From Micromonospora lutea (lineage in GTDB: Bacteria; Actinomycetota; Actinomycetes; Mycobacteriales; Micromonosporaceae): a stretch of DNA of 64,000 nt. Each line of letters opens with the position of its first letter. Position 1 is the first letter of the stretch. Location: the NCBI RefSeq assembly GCF_016863535.1, contig NZ_BOPB01000025.1, positions 1 through 64,000 on the forward strand, given 5' to 3'. Position numbers and translations under genes: made by a program. This document shows positions 19,870 through 30,549 of the stretch, piece by piece. The notes under the pieces are model-generated. The model was not told the DNA's origin, searched no databases, and was given only the letters and a program-made list of their open reading frames with translations.

Positions 19870-21182
19870 CCACGCCTGCGCCGGAGACCCTGGCCAAGTT
19901 GACGCCCGTGCTCACCAAGCGCTGGTTGTCCCCTGACGCCTGGCGGATCGACACCTACGAGAAGCTGGACGGCTACGCCGCACTGCGCAAGGCGGTCAAG
20001 GCGCACCCGGACGACCTCATCCAGCTGGTGAAGGATTCCGGGCTGCGCGGTCGCGGCGGTGCGGGTTTCCCCACCGGCCTCAAGTGGGGCTTCATCCCGC
20101 AGGGTGACGGCAAGCCGCACTACCTCGTGGTCAACGCCGACGAGGGTGAGCCGGGCACCTGCAAGGACCTGCCGCTGATGACCCACGACCCGCACTCGCT
20201 GGTCGAGGGCGTCATCATCGCCTCGTACGCGATCCGGGCCAACCGGGCCTACATCTACATCCGGGGCGAGGCCGTGCACGCCGCCCGCCGGCTGCGCAAC
20301 GCGGTGAACGAGGCGTACGCCAAGGGCTACCTCGGCCGCGACATCCTCGGCTCGGGCTTCGACCTGGACCTGGTGGTGCACTCCGGTGCCGGCGCGTACA
20401 TCTGCGGCGAGGAGACGGCGTTGCTCGACTCCCTGGAGGGCTTCCGTGGCCAGCCCCGGCTACGCCCGCCGTTCCCGGCCACCCACGGCCTGTACGCCAG
20501 CCCCACCGTGGTCAACAACGTGGGCACGATCGCCAGCGTGCCGTACATCGTGCTGGGTGGCGCGGACTGGTGGAAGTCGATGGGCACGGAGAAGTCCTCC
20601 GGCCCGATGATCTACTCCCTCTCCGGCCGAATCGCCAACCCCGGCCAGTACGAGTGCGGTCTCGGCATCACCCTGCGCGAGCTGATCGAGCTGGCGGGTG
20701 GCATGCAGCCGGGTCACAACCTGAAGTTCTGGACTCCGGGTGGGTCGTCCACCCCGCTGCTCACCGCCGAGCACCTGGACGTGCCGTTGGACTTCGAGGG
20801 CGTGGCCGGTGCCGGCTCGATCCTCGGCACCACCGCCACGCAGATCTTCTCCGACCAGGACTGCCCGGTCTACGCGACCTACCGGTGGCTGGAGTTCTAC
20901 CACCACGAGTCGTGTGGCAAGTGCACCCCGTGCCGGGAGGGCAACTACTGGATGGTCCGGGTCTACCGGCGCATCCTGGCCGGCCAGGGCACCCAGGAGG
21001 ACCTGGACACTCTGCTCGACACCTGTGACAACATCCTCGGCCGTTCGTTCTGCGGTCTGGGTGACGGTGCCACCAGCCCGGTGACCTCGTCGCTGAAGTA
21101 CTTCAAGCAGGACTACCTCGACTACATCGAGGGACGGACCGCGCCGAAGTTGTCCGACAAGCAGCTCGTGGGAGCCCACTGA
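19866..21182 (+). CDS. nuoF: NADH-quinone oxidoreductase subunit F (NADH/FMN/N3)
   Basis: A 438-residue subunit that binds NADH and FMN and holds cluster N3. [15 protein letters not shown] (near residue 63) is the NADH/FMN loop, and [12 protein letters not shown] carries the 4Fe-4S ligands with a distal Cys in FCGLGDGA. The GTG start overlaps nuoE. Its TGA overlaps the ATG of a short repeat-derived reading frame (TGATG) that leads to nuoG. Confidence 0.97.
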   Translation: MTTPAPETLAKLTPVLTKRWLSPDAWRIDTYEKLDGYAALRKAVKAHPDDLIQLVKDSGLRGRGGAGFPTGLKWGFIPQGDGKPHYLVVNADEGEPGTCKDLPLMTHDPHSLVEGVIIASYAIRANRAYIYIRGEAVHAARRLRNAVNEAYAKGYLGRDILGSGFDLDLVVHSGAGAYICGEETALLDSLEGFRGQPRLRPPFPATHGLYASPTVVNNVGTIASVPYIVLGGADWWKSMGTEKSSGPMIYSLSGRIANPGQYECGLGITLRELIELAGGMQPGHNLKFWTPGGSSTPLLTAEHLDVPLDFEGVAGAGSILGTTATQIFSDQDCPVYATYRWLEFYHHESCGKCTPCREGNYWMVRVYRRILAGQGTQEDLDTLLDTCDNILGRSFCGLGDGATSPVTSSLKYFKQDYLDYIEGRTAPKLSDKQLVGAH

Positions 21183-21301
21183 TGCGAGTGCGAGGAGTCA
21201 GCGCAGCGAGTCCCAACCGCGAGCGCGAGGAGAGAGCGCAGCGAGCCCCGCAGTCGCGAGCAGAGACCTGCGCCGCCGCGAGCGAAAGGCGAGCACTGTG
21301 A
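21182..21301 (+). CDS. bridging mini-ORF between nuoF and nuoG
   Basis: A 39-codon frame fills the whole spacer. It starts at an ATG that overlaps the nuoF stop (TGATG) and ends at a TGA that overlaps the nuoG GTG (GTGA). The peptide begins [11 protein letters not shown], is very Arg-rich and has no known domain. Most of it is a degenerate tandem repeat related to the one before nuoN. It may only allow ribosomes to run from nuoF into nuoG; the peptide itself may have no function. Confidence 0.4.
   Translation: MRVRGVSAASPNREREERAQRAPQSRAETCAAASERRAL
21186..21291 (+). repeat. repeat-derived intercistronic element, nuoF-nuoG
   Basis: Two degenerate tandem units, each GAG(T/C)GCGAGGAG then AGCGCAGCGAG then CCC and ending CGC, are followed by the tail CGAGCGAAAGGCGAG. 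GAAAGG at 21284-21289 is the ribosome site of nuoG. The second unit shares CGCGAGGAG and GCGAGCCCCGCAGTCGCGA with the nuoM-nuoN units, with one base difference in loop length that changes the frame. Confidence 0.7.
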
Positions 21302-23793
21302 CGGACGTTGCCAAGCCGACCGAGACGGTCACCCTCACCATCGACGGCGTCGAGGTCACCGCCCCCAAGGGTGCGCTGCTGATCCGGGTCGCCGAGCAGT
21401 TGGGTACCGAGATCCCGCGCTTCTGCGACCACCCGCTGCTGGCCCCGGCCGGCGCTTGTCGGCAGTGTCTGGTGGAGGTGGAGGGGCAGCGTAAGCCGGT
21501 CGCCTCCTGCACCCAGCCGGTCGCCGACGGCATGGTGGTCCGTACCCAGCTCACCTCCCCGGTCGCCAAGAAGGCGCAAGAGGGGATCATGGAGCTGCTG
21601 CTGGTGAACCACCCGCTCGACTGCCCGATGTGCGACAAGGGCGGTGAGTGCCCGCTGCAGAACCAGGCGATGTCGACCGGCCGCACCGACTCCCGGTTCC
21701 ACGAGCACAAGCGGGAGTACCCGAAGCCGCTGCCGATCAGCACCCAGGTGCTGCTCGACCGCGAGCGGTGCGTGCTCTGCCAGCGCTGCACCCGGTTCTC
21801 CGACGAGATCGCCGGCGACAAGTTCATCGACCTGATGAACCGCTCCTCCGCCGAGGAGATCAACATTTACCGGGACGAGGCGTACGGGGCCGAGGGCGAC
21901 GAGGGGGACGTCCCGTTCAACTCGTACTTCTCCGGGAACACCGTGCAGATCTGCCCGGTCGGTGCGCTGACCGGTACCCAGTACCGGTTCCGGGCCCGCC
22001 CGTTCGACCTGGTGTCCAGCCCGAGCGTGTGCGAGCACTGCTCGGCCGGGTGTGCCCAGCGCACCGACTGGCGTCGGGGCAAGGTGTTGCGTCGGCTGGC
22101 CGGCGACGATCCGCAGGTCAACGAGGAGTGGAACTGTGACAAGGGGCGGTGGGGCTTCCAGTACGCCCGCGCCGCCGACCGGCTCACCACGCCGCTGGTC
22201 CGCGACGAGCACACCGGGGAACTGCGGGCGGCGTCCTGGAGCGAGGCGCTCAGGGTCGCCGCCGAAGGGCTGCGTGCCGCCCGGGACGCCCGCCAGGGCG
22301 CGGCGGTGCTCACCGGCGGTCGACTGACCGTCGAGGACGCGTACGCGTACGCCAAGTTCGCCCGCATCGCCCTGCACACCAACGACATCGACTTCCGGGC
22401 CCGCCCGGCCTCCCGCGAGGAGGCCGACTTCCTGGCCAGTACGGTCGCCGGCAGCACCGATGTCACCTACACCGACGTCGAGAACGCACCGGCGGTGGTG
22501 CTGGTCGGCCTGGAGCCGGAGGAGGAGTGCCCGATCCTCTTCCTGCGGCTGCGCAAGGCGTACCTGAAGAACAAGCTGAAGGTGTACGCGATCGCCCCGT
22601 TCGCCACCCGGGGGCTGGAGAAGCTCGGCGCCAAGCTGGCGCGGGTGGTGCCGGGCGAGGAGGCCGGGGTGCTCGCCGAGCACGCCACGGTCGCCGAGGC
22701 GCTCAGTACCGAAGGGGCCATCCTGATCGTCGGCGAGCGGCTGGCCACCGTCCCGGGTGGCCTCTCCGCCGCCGCCGAGGTGGCGGCGCGTACCGGAGCC
22801 AAGCTGGCCTGGGTGCCGCGACGGGCGGGTGACCGCGGTGCCGTGGACACCGGTTGTCTGCCCAACCTGCTGCCCGGCGGTCGCCTGGTCACCGAGCCGG
22901 CCGCCCGCGCGGAGCTGGGTGAGGCGTGGGACATCCCGGCCGGGGTGATCCCGAGCCAGGCTGGTCGGGACACCGACGGCATCCTCGCCGCCGCTGCCGC
23001 TGGCCAGCTCGGCGCGCTGGTGGTGGCCGGGGTGGATCCGGCGGACCTGGCCGACCCGCGGCTGGCCGAGCAGGCCCTGGACGCGGTGCCGTTCCTGGTC
23101 AGCCTGGAGCTGCGGGCCAGCGCGGTGACACGCCGGGCGAACGTGGTCTTCCCGGTCGCGCCGGTGGCGGAGAAGGCCGGCAGCTTCCTGGACTGGGAGG
23201 GCCGGCTGCGCCCGTTCGACGCGGTGCTGGACACTGCCGCGATGACGGACGGTCGGGTGCTCGACGCGCTCGCCGCCCAGTTGGACGCGCGGTTGGACAC
23301 CGGGGACGTGCTGACCGTCCGACGTGAGCTGGGCAGCCTGCCGGTGACCCGGGTGAGTCGTCCGGCCGCCCCCACGGTCGCGCCGGGCTCGGTACCCGAG
23401 CCCCGTGCCGGCGAGGCGGTGCTGGCGACCTGGCACCAGCTGATCGACCTGGGCAGCCTCACCGACGGCGACGAGCACCTGGGTGGCACCGCCCGCCCGC
23501 CGGTGGTCCGGCTCGGCAAGGGCACCGCGAAGGCGCTCGGCGTCACCGACGGCGACCCGGTCACGGTGGGCACCGACCGGGGTGCGTTGACCCTGCCGGC
23601 GGCGATCACCGAGATGCCGGACGGTGTGGTGTGGCTACCCACCAACTCGCCCGGTTCGACCGTACGGCGCAGCCTGGGGGCTACCTCCGGCGCGGTGGTA
23701 CGGATCTCGGCACCCGGCACCATCGAGCCGGTCGCCGCTGACGCGGCGGGCCGGCCGGGACCGATCCTCAACTCCTCCGGGGGTGTCGCATGA
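21298..23793 (+). CDS. nuoG: NADH-quinone oxidoreductase subunit G
   Basis: An 831-residue iron-sulfur subunit. The N-terminal 2Fe-2S domain shows [20 protein letters not shown], followed by 4Fe-4S motifs [12 protein letters not shown] and [10 protein letters not shown], and [10 protein letters not shown] of the N7-type site. The rest is a molybdopterin-oxidoreductase-like domain without catalytic cofactor. The GTG at 21298 has GAAAGG eight bases upstream, supplied by the intercistronic repeat. Its TGA overlaps the nuoH ATG. Confidence 0.96.
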   Translation: MTDVAKPTETVTLTIDGVEVTAPKGALLIRVAEQLGTEIPRFCDHPLLAPAGACRQCLVEVEGQRKPVASCTQPVADGMVVRTQLTSPVAKKAQEGIMELLLVNHPLDCPMCDKGGECPLQNQAMSTGRTDSRFHEHKREYPKPLPISTQVLLDRERCVLCQRCTRFSDEIAGDKFIDLMNRSSAEEINIYRDEAYGAEGDEGDVPFNSYFSGNTVQICPVGALTGTQYRFRARPFDLVSSPSVCEHCSAGCAQRTDWRRGKVLRRLAGDDPQVNEEWNCDKGRWGFQYARAADRLTTPLVRDEHTGELRAASWSEALRVAAEGLRAARDARQGAAVLTGGRLTVEDAYAYAKFARIALHTNDIDFRARPASREEADFLASTVAGSTDVTYTDVENAPAVVLVGLEPEEECPILFLRLRKAYLKNKLKVYAIAPFATRGLEKLGAKLARVVPGEEAGVLAEHATVAEALSTEGAILIVGERLATVPGGLSAAAEVAARTGAKLAWVPRRAGDRGAVDTGCLPNLLPGGRLVTEPAARAELGEAWDIPAGVIPSQAGRDTDGILAAAAAGQLGALVVAGVDPADLADPRLAEQALDAVPFLVSLELRASAVTRRANVVFPVAPVAEKAGSFLDWEGRLRPFDAVLDTAAMTDGRVLDALAAQLDARLDTGDVLTVRRELGSLPVTRVSRPAAPTVAPGSVPEPRAGEAVLATWHQLIDLGSLTDGDEHLGGTARPPVVRLGKGTAKALGVTDGDPVTVGTDRGALTLPAAITEMPDGVVWLPTNSPGSTVRRSLGATSGAVVRISAPGTIEPVAADAAGRPGPILNSSGGVA

Positions 23794-25136
23794 ACCCGCT
23801 GGCGCAGACGCCGTCGTTGACCGACTTCGGCCACGACCCGTGGTGGCTGGTCCTCGGCAAGATCGTCTTTGCGTTCGTGGTCGCGCTGCTCGGCACGCTG
23901 CTCGGCGTCTGGTTCGAGCGGCGGGTCGTGGGGCGGATGGCGGTGCGGCCCGGCCCCAACCAGCTCGGTCCGTTCGGCCTGCTGCAGACCCTCGCCGACG
24001 GTCTGAAGATGGCCTTCAAGGAGGACATCCTCCCGAAGGCCGCGGACAAGGTCATCTACTTCATCGCCCCGGCCATCTCGATGATCTGCGCGGTCACCAT
24101 GCTGTCGGTGATCCCCTTCGGCCCGATGGTGAGCATCTTCGGTCACCAGACGCCGCTGCAGGTCACCGACGTGCCGGTCGCGGTGTTGGTGGTGCTGGCG
24201 CTGTCGTCGATGGCGGTGTACGGCATCGTGCTCGCCGGCTGGGCCTCCGGCTCGACCTATCCGCTGCTCGGCGGTCTGCGTTCCGCCGCCCAGCTGATCT
24301 CCTACGAGGTGTCGCTGGGGCTGTCCATCGTGGCGGTGTTCATGCTCGCCGGCTCGATGTCCACCAGTGAGATCGTCGCCGCCCAGGGCAGCGGGACCCA
24401 GGTGAGCCTCTTCGGCCTCGACATTCCGACGCCGGGCTGGTATGCGCTGCTGCTCTTCCCGAGCTTCATCGTCTTCTTCATCTCCATCGTCGGTGAGACC
24501 AACCGGCCGCCCTTCGACCTGCCGGAGGCGGAGTCGGAGCTGGTGGCCGGCTTCATGACCGAGTACAGCTCGCTGAAGTTCGCCTTGATCATGCTCAGCG
24601 AGTACGTCGCGATGGTGGCCATGTCGGCCTTCACCGTGACGCTCTTCCTGGGTGGTTGGCACGCGCCGTGGCCGATCACCCTCTGGTCGGGTGCCAACTC
24701 CGGCTGGTGGCCGCTGATCTGGTTCTTCGCCAAGGTCATCCTGCTGGTCTTCGTCTTCGTCTGGCTGCGTGGCACGCTGCCTCGGCTGCGGTACGACCAG
24801 CTCATGCGCCTCGGCTGGAAGGTGCTGATCCCGATCAGCCTGGTCTGGGTCGTGGTCCTCGCCGGCCTGCGCACCATCGACGACTGGGACACCCAGAGCC
24901 GGTTGTACGCCATCGGCATCCCCGCCGGCATCGTGCTGCTCGCCGCGCTGTTCTGGCCGAGCCGCAAGCCGGAGCCGAAGCCGACGCTCGTCGAGCAGGT
25001 CGAGAACCGGCCGCCGGGCAGCTTCCCGCTGCCCCCGATGGATCTGCAGGTACCACCGAGCCCGGGCACCCGGCGCATGGTCGCCGAGCGGGAGCCCGCC
25101 AACGCTCCCGCCGGCCAGGACTCTGAGGAGGTGTGA
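23790..25136 (+). CDS. nuoH: NADH-quinone oxidoreductase subunit H
   Basis: A 448-residue membrane subunit with eight or more helices that forms the quinone entry chamber. It shows the conserved [19 protein letters not shown] loop near residue 55 and the acidic [20 protein letters not shown] loop near residue 235. The C-terminus has a Pro-rich tail of about 50 residues. The ATG overlaps the nuoG stop. Confidence 0.97.
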   Translation: MNPLAQTPSLTDFGHDPWWLVLGKIVFAFVVALLGTLLGVWFERRVVGRMAVRPGPNQLGPFGLLQTLADGLKMAFKEDILPKAADKVIYFIAPAISMICAVTMLSVIPFGPMVSIFGHQTPLQVTDVPVAVLVVLALSSMAVYGIVLAGWASGSTYPLLGGLRSAAQLISYEVSLGLSIVAVFMLAGSMSTSEIVAAQGSGTQVSLFGLDIPTPGWYALLLFPSFIVFFISIVGETNRPPFDLPEAESELVAGFMTEYSSLKFALIMLSEYVAMVAMSAFTVTLFLGGWHAPWPITLWSGANSGWWPLIWFFAKVILLVFVFVWLRGTLPRLRYDQLMRLGWKVLIPISLVWVVVLAGLRTIDDWDTQSRLYAIGIPAGIVLLAALFWPSRKPEPKPTLVEQVENRPPGSFPLPPMDLQVPPSPGTRRMVAEREPANAPAGQDSEEV

Positions 25137-25137
25137 C

Positions 25138-25779
25138 ATGGGCGCGATCACCGGAACGTTCAAGGGCTTCGGGGTCACCTTCTCGCACATGTTCAAAAAG
25201 GTCGTCACCACCGACTACCCGTTCACGCCGCCGAAGCCGGCGCCGCGCTACCACGGGCGGCACATCCTCAACCGCCACCCGGACGGGCTGGAGAAGTGCA
25301 TCGGCTGCGAGCTGTGCGCGTGGGCCTGCCCGGCGGACGCGATCTACGTCGAGGGTGGCGACAACACCGAGGAGCAGCGCTTCTCGCCGGGTGAGCGGTA
25401 CGCCAGCGTCTACCAGATCAACTACGCCCGCTGCATCTTCTGCGGGCTCTGCATCGAGGCCTGTCCCACCCGCTCGCTGACGATGAGCAACGAGTACGAG
25501 CTGGCCCGGGACAACCGCAAGGACCTGATCTTCACCAAGGAGCAGTTGCTGGCACCGCTGCTGCCCGGGATGGAGCAGCCGCCGCACCCGATGCGGCTCG
25601 GTGACAGCGAGAAGGACTACTACGTCGGCAGCCTGACCAACCCGGGCACCTCTGCCGGCGCGGAGCGCTCCCCGATGGGTCCGGGTCGTTACCAGTTGGA
25701 CGAGCACCCGGGCGTCACCTTCCCCGGTGCCGAGCAGGCCGCGCAGCGGTCCGCAGCGGAGAAGGGGGAGACGGCATGA
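25138..25779 (+). CDS. nuoI: NADH-quinone oxidoreductase subunit I (N6a/N6b)
   Basis: A 213-residue subunit with two 4Fe-4S ferredoxin motifs, [15 protein letters not shown] (near residue 55) and [15 protein letters not shown] (near residue 100), that relay electrons to cluster N2. GAGGAGG precedes the ATG, which is one base past the nuoH stop. Its stop overlaps nuoJ. Confidence 0.97.
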   Translation: MGAITGTFKGFGVTFSHMFKKVVTTDYPFTPPKPAPRYHGRHILNRHPDGLEKCIGCELCAWACPADAIYVEGGDNTEEQRFSPGERYASVYQINYARCIFCGLCIEACPTRSLTMSNEYELARDNRKDLIFTKEQLLAPLLPGMEQPPHPMRLGDSEKDYYVGSLTNPGTSAGAERSPMGPGRYQLDEHPGVTFPGAEQAAQRSAAEKGETA

Positions 25780-26546
25780 CCGCCTCGACGCTGCTCGCCG
25801 CCTCCGGTGCGGTCTCCGGCGGCGAGGCGGTGGCCTTCTGGATCCTCGCCCCGGTCGCGCTGGCCGGTGCGATCGGCATGGTCGCCGCCCGCAACGCGAT
25901 GCACTCGGCGCTGTGGCTGGTGCTCACCATGCTCAGCCTCGGCGTGTTCTACGTACTCCAGGCGGGGCCGTTCATCGGCATGGTGCAGATCATCGTCTAC
26001 ACCGGCGCGATCATGATGCTCTTCCTGTTCGTGCTGATGCTGGTCGGGCGGGAATCCTCCGACTCGCTGATCGAGGTGCTGCGCGGCCAGCGCATCGCGG
26101 CACTCGGGCTCGGGCTCGGCTTCGCCGGCCTGCTCGGCAGCGCGGTCTACCGGGCCACGCAGGGCAGCGCCCCGGTCGGCCTGGAGCAGGCCAATGCCGG
26201 CGGCAACGTGGAGGGCATCGCCCGGTTGCTCTTCACCGACTACATCTTCGCCTTCGAACTCACCGCGGCGCTGCTGATCACCGCCACCATCGGCGGCATG
26301 GTCCTCGCGCACATCGAGCGGCGCAAGGAGGACAAGCGCGACCAGGTTGCCACCATGAAGGCCCGCTTCAGGCCCGGCAACTACCCCGGCCCGAAGCCCG
26401 GCCCGGGTGTCTTCGCCACCTCCTCGTCGGTCGCCACCCCGGCCCGCCTGCCGGACGGGCGGCTCAGCGACCGCAGCACGCCGGACATCCTGCCGCTACG
26501 GGAGCTGACCGCCGAGGAGACCACGCTGAAGGGCACTGAGAAATGA
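25776..26546 (+). CDS. nuoJ: NADH-quinone oxidoreductase subunit J
   Basis: A 256-residue membrane subunit with five predicted helices. [21 protein letters not shown] holds the pi-bulge helix typical of NuoJ. A hydrophilic C-terminal tail of about 70 residues follows the last helix. ATGA overlaps join it to nuoI and nuoK. Confidence 0.95.
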   Translation: MTASTLLAASGAVSGGEAVAFWILAPVALAGAIGMVAARNAMHSALWLVLTMLSLGVFYVLQAGPFIGMVQIIVYTGAIMMLFLFVLMLVGRESSDSLIEVLRGQRIAALGLGLGFAGLLGSAVYRATQGSAPVGLEQANAGGNVEGIARLLFTDYIFAFELTAALLITATIGGMVLAHIERRKEDKRDQVATMKARFRPGNYPGPKPGPGVFATSSSVATPARLPDGRLSDRSTPDILPLRELTAEETTLKGTEK

Positions 26547-26860
26547 GTGACTTCTTCTCGGTCGAGCCGAACTACTACCTGGTCCTCGCCGCGGTGCTCT
26601 TCACCATCGGCGCCGCCGGGGTGCTGGTCCGGCGCAACGCGATCGTGCTGTTCATGTGTGTCGAGCTGATGCTCAACGCGGCCAACCTGGCGCTGGTCAC
26701 CTTCAGCCGGATGAACGGTGACCTCAACGGCCAGATCATGGCGTTCTTCGTGATGGTGGTGGCGGCGGCCGAGGTCGTGGTCGGGTTGGCCATCATCATG
26801 GCGATCTTCCGCACCCGGCGCTCCGCCAGCGTCGACGACGCCAACCTGCTGAAGTACTAG
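26543..26860 (+). CDS. nuoK: NADH-quinone oxidoreductase subunit K
   Basis: A 105-residue Mrp-like subunit with three helices. The membrane glutamates in [11 protein letters not shown] and [10 protein letters not shown] are the conserved proton-path residues. The length is standard. Twelve bases separate it from nuoL. Confidence 0.96.
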   Translation: MSDFFSVEPNYYLVLAAVLFTIGAAGVLVRRNAIVLFMCVELMLNAANLALVTFSRMNGDLNGQIMAFFVMVVAAAEVVVGLAIIMAIFRTRRSASVDDANLLKY

Positions 26861-26872
26861 AGGGGCCCACCG

Positions 26873-28831
26873 GTGGACGAAATCTTGACGTACGCCCAGG
26901 CTGCTCCGGCCGGGACCGTCTCGTACGCGACGGCCGACGGGCTGCTGAGCAGCGTCTGGCTGCTGGTGGCGATCCCGCTGGTCAGCGCGACGATCCTGCT
27001 GTTGCTCGGCCGGCGGGCCGATCGGTGGGGGCACTGGCTCGGGGTGGCCGCGGTCGGTGCCGCCTTCCTGCTCGGCCTGAGCTACTTCCTCGGCCTGCGC
27101 GGCCTGGAGAACCGGTCGGTCGAGCTGAGCCTCTGGGACTTCATCGCGGTCGGCGGCCTGCATGTGGACTTCGGTCTGCTCTTCGACCCGCTGGCCGGGG
27201 TCTTCGTCCTGCTGATCACGGGCGTGGGCTTCCTGATCCACCTGTACGCGGTCGAGTACATGGCGCACGACGAGCGTCGGCGGCTCTTCTTCGCCTACTT
27301 CAACCTGTTCGTCGCGGCCATGCTGCTGCTGGTCCTCGGCAACAACTACGTGATGCTCTACTTCGGCTGGGAGGGCGTCGGACTCGCGTCGTACCTGCTG
27401 ATCAACTTCTGGTACACCAAGCCGGCCGCCGCCACCGCCGGTAAGAAGGCCTTCCTGATGAACCGGGTCGGCGACGCCGGCCTGGCCATCGCGATCTTCA
27501 TCATGTTCGCCACCCTCGGCACCACCCAGTACGACGAGGTGTTCAACGGGGTCGGCGCGCTGGCGGGCGGCACCGTGCTGGTGCTCGGGCTGCTGTTGCT
27601 GCTCGGCGCGGCCGGCAAGTCCGGCCAGTTCCCGCTCCAGGCGTGGTTGCCGGACGCGATGGAGGGCCCGACCCCGGTGTCGGCGCTGATCCACGCCGCG
27701 ACGATGGTCACCGCCGGCGTCTACCTGATCGCCCGGTCCAATATCATCTTCTCGGCCAACAGCACGCTGCAACTGGTGGTGGTCAGCGTCGGCGCGCTGA
27801 CCCTGCTCCTCGGCGCGATCATCGGCTGCGCCAAGGACGACATCAAGCGGGTGCTGGCCTGGTCCACGGTCAGCCAGATCGGCTACATGTTCCTCGGTGT
27901 CGGGCTGGGCGGCGCGGCGTACGCGCTGGCCATCGTGCACCTGCTGGCGCACGGCTTCTTCAAGGCCAACATGTTCCTCGGTGCCGGCTCGGTCATGCAT
28001 GGCATGAAGGACCAGGTCGACATCCGTCGTTTCGGTGGGCTGGCGAAGTACATGAAGATCACCTGGCTGACCTTCGGCGCGGGCTGGCTCGCCATCATCG
28101 GTCTCTTCCCGTTCTCCGGGTTCTTCTCCAAGGAACCGATCATCGTGGAAGCGTTCGCCCGGGACGACTGGACGGCCTGGCTCTTCGGCGGTGCCGCGCT
28201 GCTCGGCGCGGGGCTGACCGCCTTCTACATGACCCGGCTCTTCGTGCTCACCTTCCACGGTCCGAAGCGGTGGACCGAGGACATCGAGCACCCGCACGAG
28301 TCGCCGGCGTTGATGACCATCCCGTTGATCCTGCTCGGCATCGGTTCGCTGGGTGCCGGCTGGCTGCTGGCGACCTCCGTACCGGACTGGCTGACCACCA
28401 CCGCCGGCCTGGGCGCCCAGGTGGAGGGCCACGAGGCGGTGCTGTCGCACTTCGCGATCACCGTGATCGCCACGCTCGTCACCGTGCTCGGTGTGGCGCT
28501 GGGCTGGTTCCTGTTCCGCAACGGGACGGCGACCGAGCCGCAGCCGGCCGGGGTGCTGGTCACCGCCGCCCGCAAGAACCTCTACACCGACACGGTCAAC
28601 GAGGCGGTCTTCGAGAAGCCGGGCATCTTCCTCACCCGGGCGCTGGTCTACCTCGACAACCGCGGCATCGACGGGCTGGTCAACGGCTTGGCCGCAGGTA
28701 TCGGCGGCGGTTCGGGCCGACTGCGGCGGTTGCAGACCGGTTTCGTCCGGTCGTACGCCGCCTCGATCCTGACCGGCGCGCTGCTGGTGGTGGCCGCCTT
28801 CCTGGCCGTACAGGCGGGGTGGTTGGCGTGA
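26873..28831 (+). CDS. nuoL: NADH-quinone oxidoreductase subunit L (antiporter-like)
   Basis: A 652-residue proton-pumping subunit with about 16 helices. It shows LYFGWEGVGLASYLLI near residue 163, the broken-helix region around LLLLGAAGKSGQFPLQAWLPDAMEGPTPVSALIHAATMV positions 240-280 and a C-terminal lateral helix region. The GTG start follows GAGGGG. Its TGA overlaps the GTG of a 27-codon frame leading to nuoM. Confidence 0.96.
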   Translation: MDEILTYAQAAPAGTVSYATADGLLSSVWLLVAIPLVSATILLLLGRRADRWGHWLGVAAVGAAFLLGLSYFLGLRGLENRSVELSLWDFIAVGGLHVDFGLLFDPLAGVFVLLITGVGFLIHLYAVEYMAHDERRRLFFAYFNLFVAAMLLLVLGNNYVMLYFGWEGVGLASYLLINFWYTKPAAATAGKKAFLMNRVGDAGLAIAIFIMFATLGTTQYDEVFNGVGALAGGTVLVLGLLLLLGAAGKSGQFPLQAWLPDAMEGPTPVSALIHAATMVTAGVYLIARSNIIFSANSTLQLVVVSVGALTLLLGAIIGCAKDDIKRVLAWSTVSQIGYMFLGVGLGGAAYALAIVHLLAHGFFKANMFLGAGSVMHGMKDQVDIRRFGGLAKYMKITWLTFGAGWLAIIGLFPFSGFFSKEPIIVEAFARDDWTAWLFGGAALLGAGLTAFYMTRLFVLTFHGPKRWTEDIEHPHESPALMTIPLILLGIGSLGAGWLLATSVPDWLTTTAGLGAQVEGHEAVLSHFAITVIATLVTVLGVALGWFLFRNGTATEPQPAGVLVTAARKNLYTDTVNEAVFEKPGIFLTRALVYLDNRGIDGLVNGLAAGIGGGSGRLRRLQTGFVRSYAASILTGALLVVAAFLAVQAGWLA

Positions 28832-28911
28832 TCGACCTCAGGAGGCTGTCGGCCTCTCAGGCGGCCGTCGCCGGCGGACCGCACAGTGACGACGGAGGTA
28901 AGGCCGCATAA
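28828..28911 (+). CDS. bridging mini-ORF between nuoL and nuoM
   Basis: A 27-codon frame starts at a GTG overlapping the nuoL stop (GTGA) and ends at a TAA overlapping the nuoM ATG (TAATG). The peptide begins MIDLRRLSASQ and is Gly/Ala-rich near the end. It is not visibly related to the repeats at the other junctions. It carries the nuoM ribosome site GGAGG/AAGG inside its coding part, which suggests coupled reinitiation. An untranslated spacer is equally possible. Confidence 0.35.
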   Translation: MIDLRRLSASQAAVAGGPHSDDGGKAA

Positions 28912-30443
28912 TGTCCGACTTCCCGTTCCTCTCGGTGCTCACCGTGGCACCGCTGGTCGGCGCCGTGGTCGTCGCCCTCCTGCCGCGCAGCCGGCCCACG
29001 CTGGCGAAGCAGGTCGCGCTCGGCTGGTCGCTGCTCGTGCTGGTGCTGTCGGTGGTCATGTGGGTGACCTTCCAGGTCGATGGCGACCGGTTCCAGTTCC
29101 GCGAGTCGTACCCGTGGATCCCGAACTGGGGGGTCAACTTCACCTTCGCCGCCGACGGCATCGCGTTGGTCATGCTGATGCTGATCGCGGTGCTGGTGCC
29201 GCTGGTGATCCTCGCCTCCTGGCACGACGCCGAGTCCTCGAAGCGCTCGGTGCCGGTCTACTTCGCGCTGCTGCTCGTCCTCGAATGCACGATGATCGGC
29301 GTCTTCGCCGCCGCCGACGTCTTCCTGTTCTACGTGTTCTTCGAGGTCATGCTGGTGCCGATGTACTTCCTGATCGGCAGCTACGGCGGCCACCAGCGGC
29401 AGTACGCGGCGGTGAAGTTCTTCCTCTACTCGCTGGTCGGCGGTCTGTTCATGCTGGCCGCGGTGATCGGCCTGTGGGTGGTCGGTGGCAAGACCTTCGA
29501 CTGGGTGGCGCTCTCCGAGGTGGACATCTCCACCGGCGCGGAGCGTTGGCTGTTCCTCGGTTTCTTCATCGCCTTCGCGATCAAGGCGCCGTTCTTCCCG
29601 TTCCACACCTGGCTGCCGGACGCCGGTGGCGCGGCACCCGCCGGTGCCGCCGCACTGCTGGTGGGTGTCCTGGACAAGGTCGGCACCTTCGGCATCCTGC
29701 GGTACTGCCTGCCGCTGTTCCCCGACGCGGCCCAGTGGTTCGCGCCGTGGGCGTTGGGCCTGGCGGTCATCGGCATCATCTATGCCGCGCTCCTGGCCGT
29801 CGGGCAGAACGACCTCAAGCGGTTGGTGTCGTACACGTCGATCGCCCACTTCGGCTTCATCGGCGTGGGGATCTTCGCGTTCACCACGCAGGCAGGCACC
29901 GGAGCCGTGCTCTACATGGTCAACCACGGCCTCGCCACCGGGCTGCTCTTCCTGGTGGTGGGCATGCTGGTCGCGCGCCGGGGCTCGGCGCTGGTCAGTG
30001 ACTTCGGTGGTGCGGGCAAGCTGGTCCCGGTGCTGGCCGGCGTGTTCTTCTTCGCCGGTCTCGCCTCGCTGGCGCTGCCCGGCACTGCGCCGTTCGTCTC
30101 CGAGTTCCTGGTACTGATCGGCACGTTCACGGTCAACAAGCCGGTCGCTGTGATCGCCACGCTGGGCATCATCCTGGCGGCGGCGTACGTGCTGTGGATG
30201 ATCCAGCGCACCACCCAGGGCACGCTCAACCCGGCGCTGACTGAGATCGACGGGATGAAGCGTGACCTCAATCTCCGCGAGAAGGTCGTCGTGGCCCCGC
30301 TGATCGCGCTGATCGTGGTGCTCGGGTTCTACCCGAAGCCCGTGACGGACGTGATCAACCCCGCCATCCAGGCGACCATGGAGGACGTCGGCCGCACCGA
30401 CCCGGTCCCGTCGGCAGGCACCGTCCAGGAGGCGAGCCGGTGA
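28911..30443 (+). CDS. nuoM: NADH-quinone oxidoreductase subunit M (antiporter-like)
   Basis: A 510-residue proton-pumping subunit with about 14 helices. YVFFEVMLVPMYFLIGSYGG holds the conserved membrane Glu, and KAPFFPFHTWLPDAGG the conserved Lys and loop. The ATG at 28911 overlaps the stop of the upstream mini-ORF. Its own TGA overlaps the GTG of the repeat-derived frame before nuoN. Confidence 0.96.
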   Translation: MSDFPFLSVLTVAPLVGAVVVALLPRSRPTLAKQVALGWSLLVLVLSVVMWVTFQVDGDRFQFRESYPWIPNWGVNFTFAADGIALVMLMLIAVLVPLVILASWHDAESSKRSVPVYFALLLVLECTMIGVFAAADVFLFYVFFEVMLVPMYFLIGSYGGHQRQYAAVKFFLYSLVGGLFMLAAVIGLWVVGGKTFDWVALSEVDISTGAERWLFLGFFIAFAIKAPFFPFHTWLPDAGGAAPAGAAALLVGVLDKVGTFGILRYCLPLFPDAAQWFAPWALGLAVIGIIYAALLAVGQNDLKRLVSYTSIAHFGFIGVGIFAFTTQAGTGAVLYMVNHGLATGLLFLVVGMLVARRGSALVSDFGGAGKLVPVLAGVFFFAGLASLALPGTAPFVSEFLVLIGTFTVNKPVAVIATLGIILAAAYVLWMIQRTTQGTLNPALTEIDGMKRDLNLREKVVVAPLIALIVVLGFYPKPVTDVINPAIQATMEDVGRTDPVPSAGTVQEASR

Positions 30444-30549
30444 GCGCGAGGAGTGAGCTTGCGAGCCCCGCAGTCGCGGGTCGAAAGGCTGGTTGGGTGA
30501 GCGCGAGGAGTGAGCTTGCGAGCCCCGCAGTCGCGAACGAAAGGCTGGT
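30440..30549 (+). repeat. 57-base tandem repeat, nuoM-nuoN spacer
   Basis: Unit 1 (30440-30496) and unit 2 (30497-30549) share GTGAGCGCGAGGAGTGAGC, TTGCGAGCCCCGCAGTCGCG and CGAAAGGCTGGT and differ only by GGT versus AA in the middle of the tail. CGCGA and TCGCG can pair within each unit. The tail GAAAGG of unit 2 is the ribosome site of nuoN. It is related to the nuoF-nuoG element. Confidence 0.85.

Noticed and set aside
21103-23478. Long open frame antisense to nuoG (791 codons)
   Set aside because: It mirrors nuoG in GC-rich DNA, is Arg/Gly/His-rich with no domain, and nuoG is certain.
22467-25211. 914-codon minus-strand frame across nuoG and nuoH
   Set aside because: Composition is that of a shadow frame and it covers two firmly identified genes.
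26381-28450. 689-codon minus-strand frame antisense to nuoK-nuoL
   Set aside because: His/Gln/Arg-rich shadow of nuoL without any motif.
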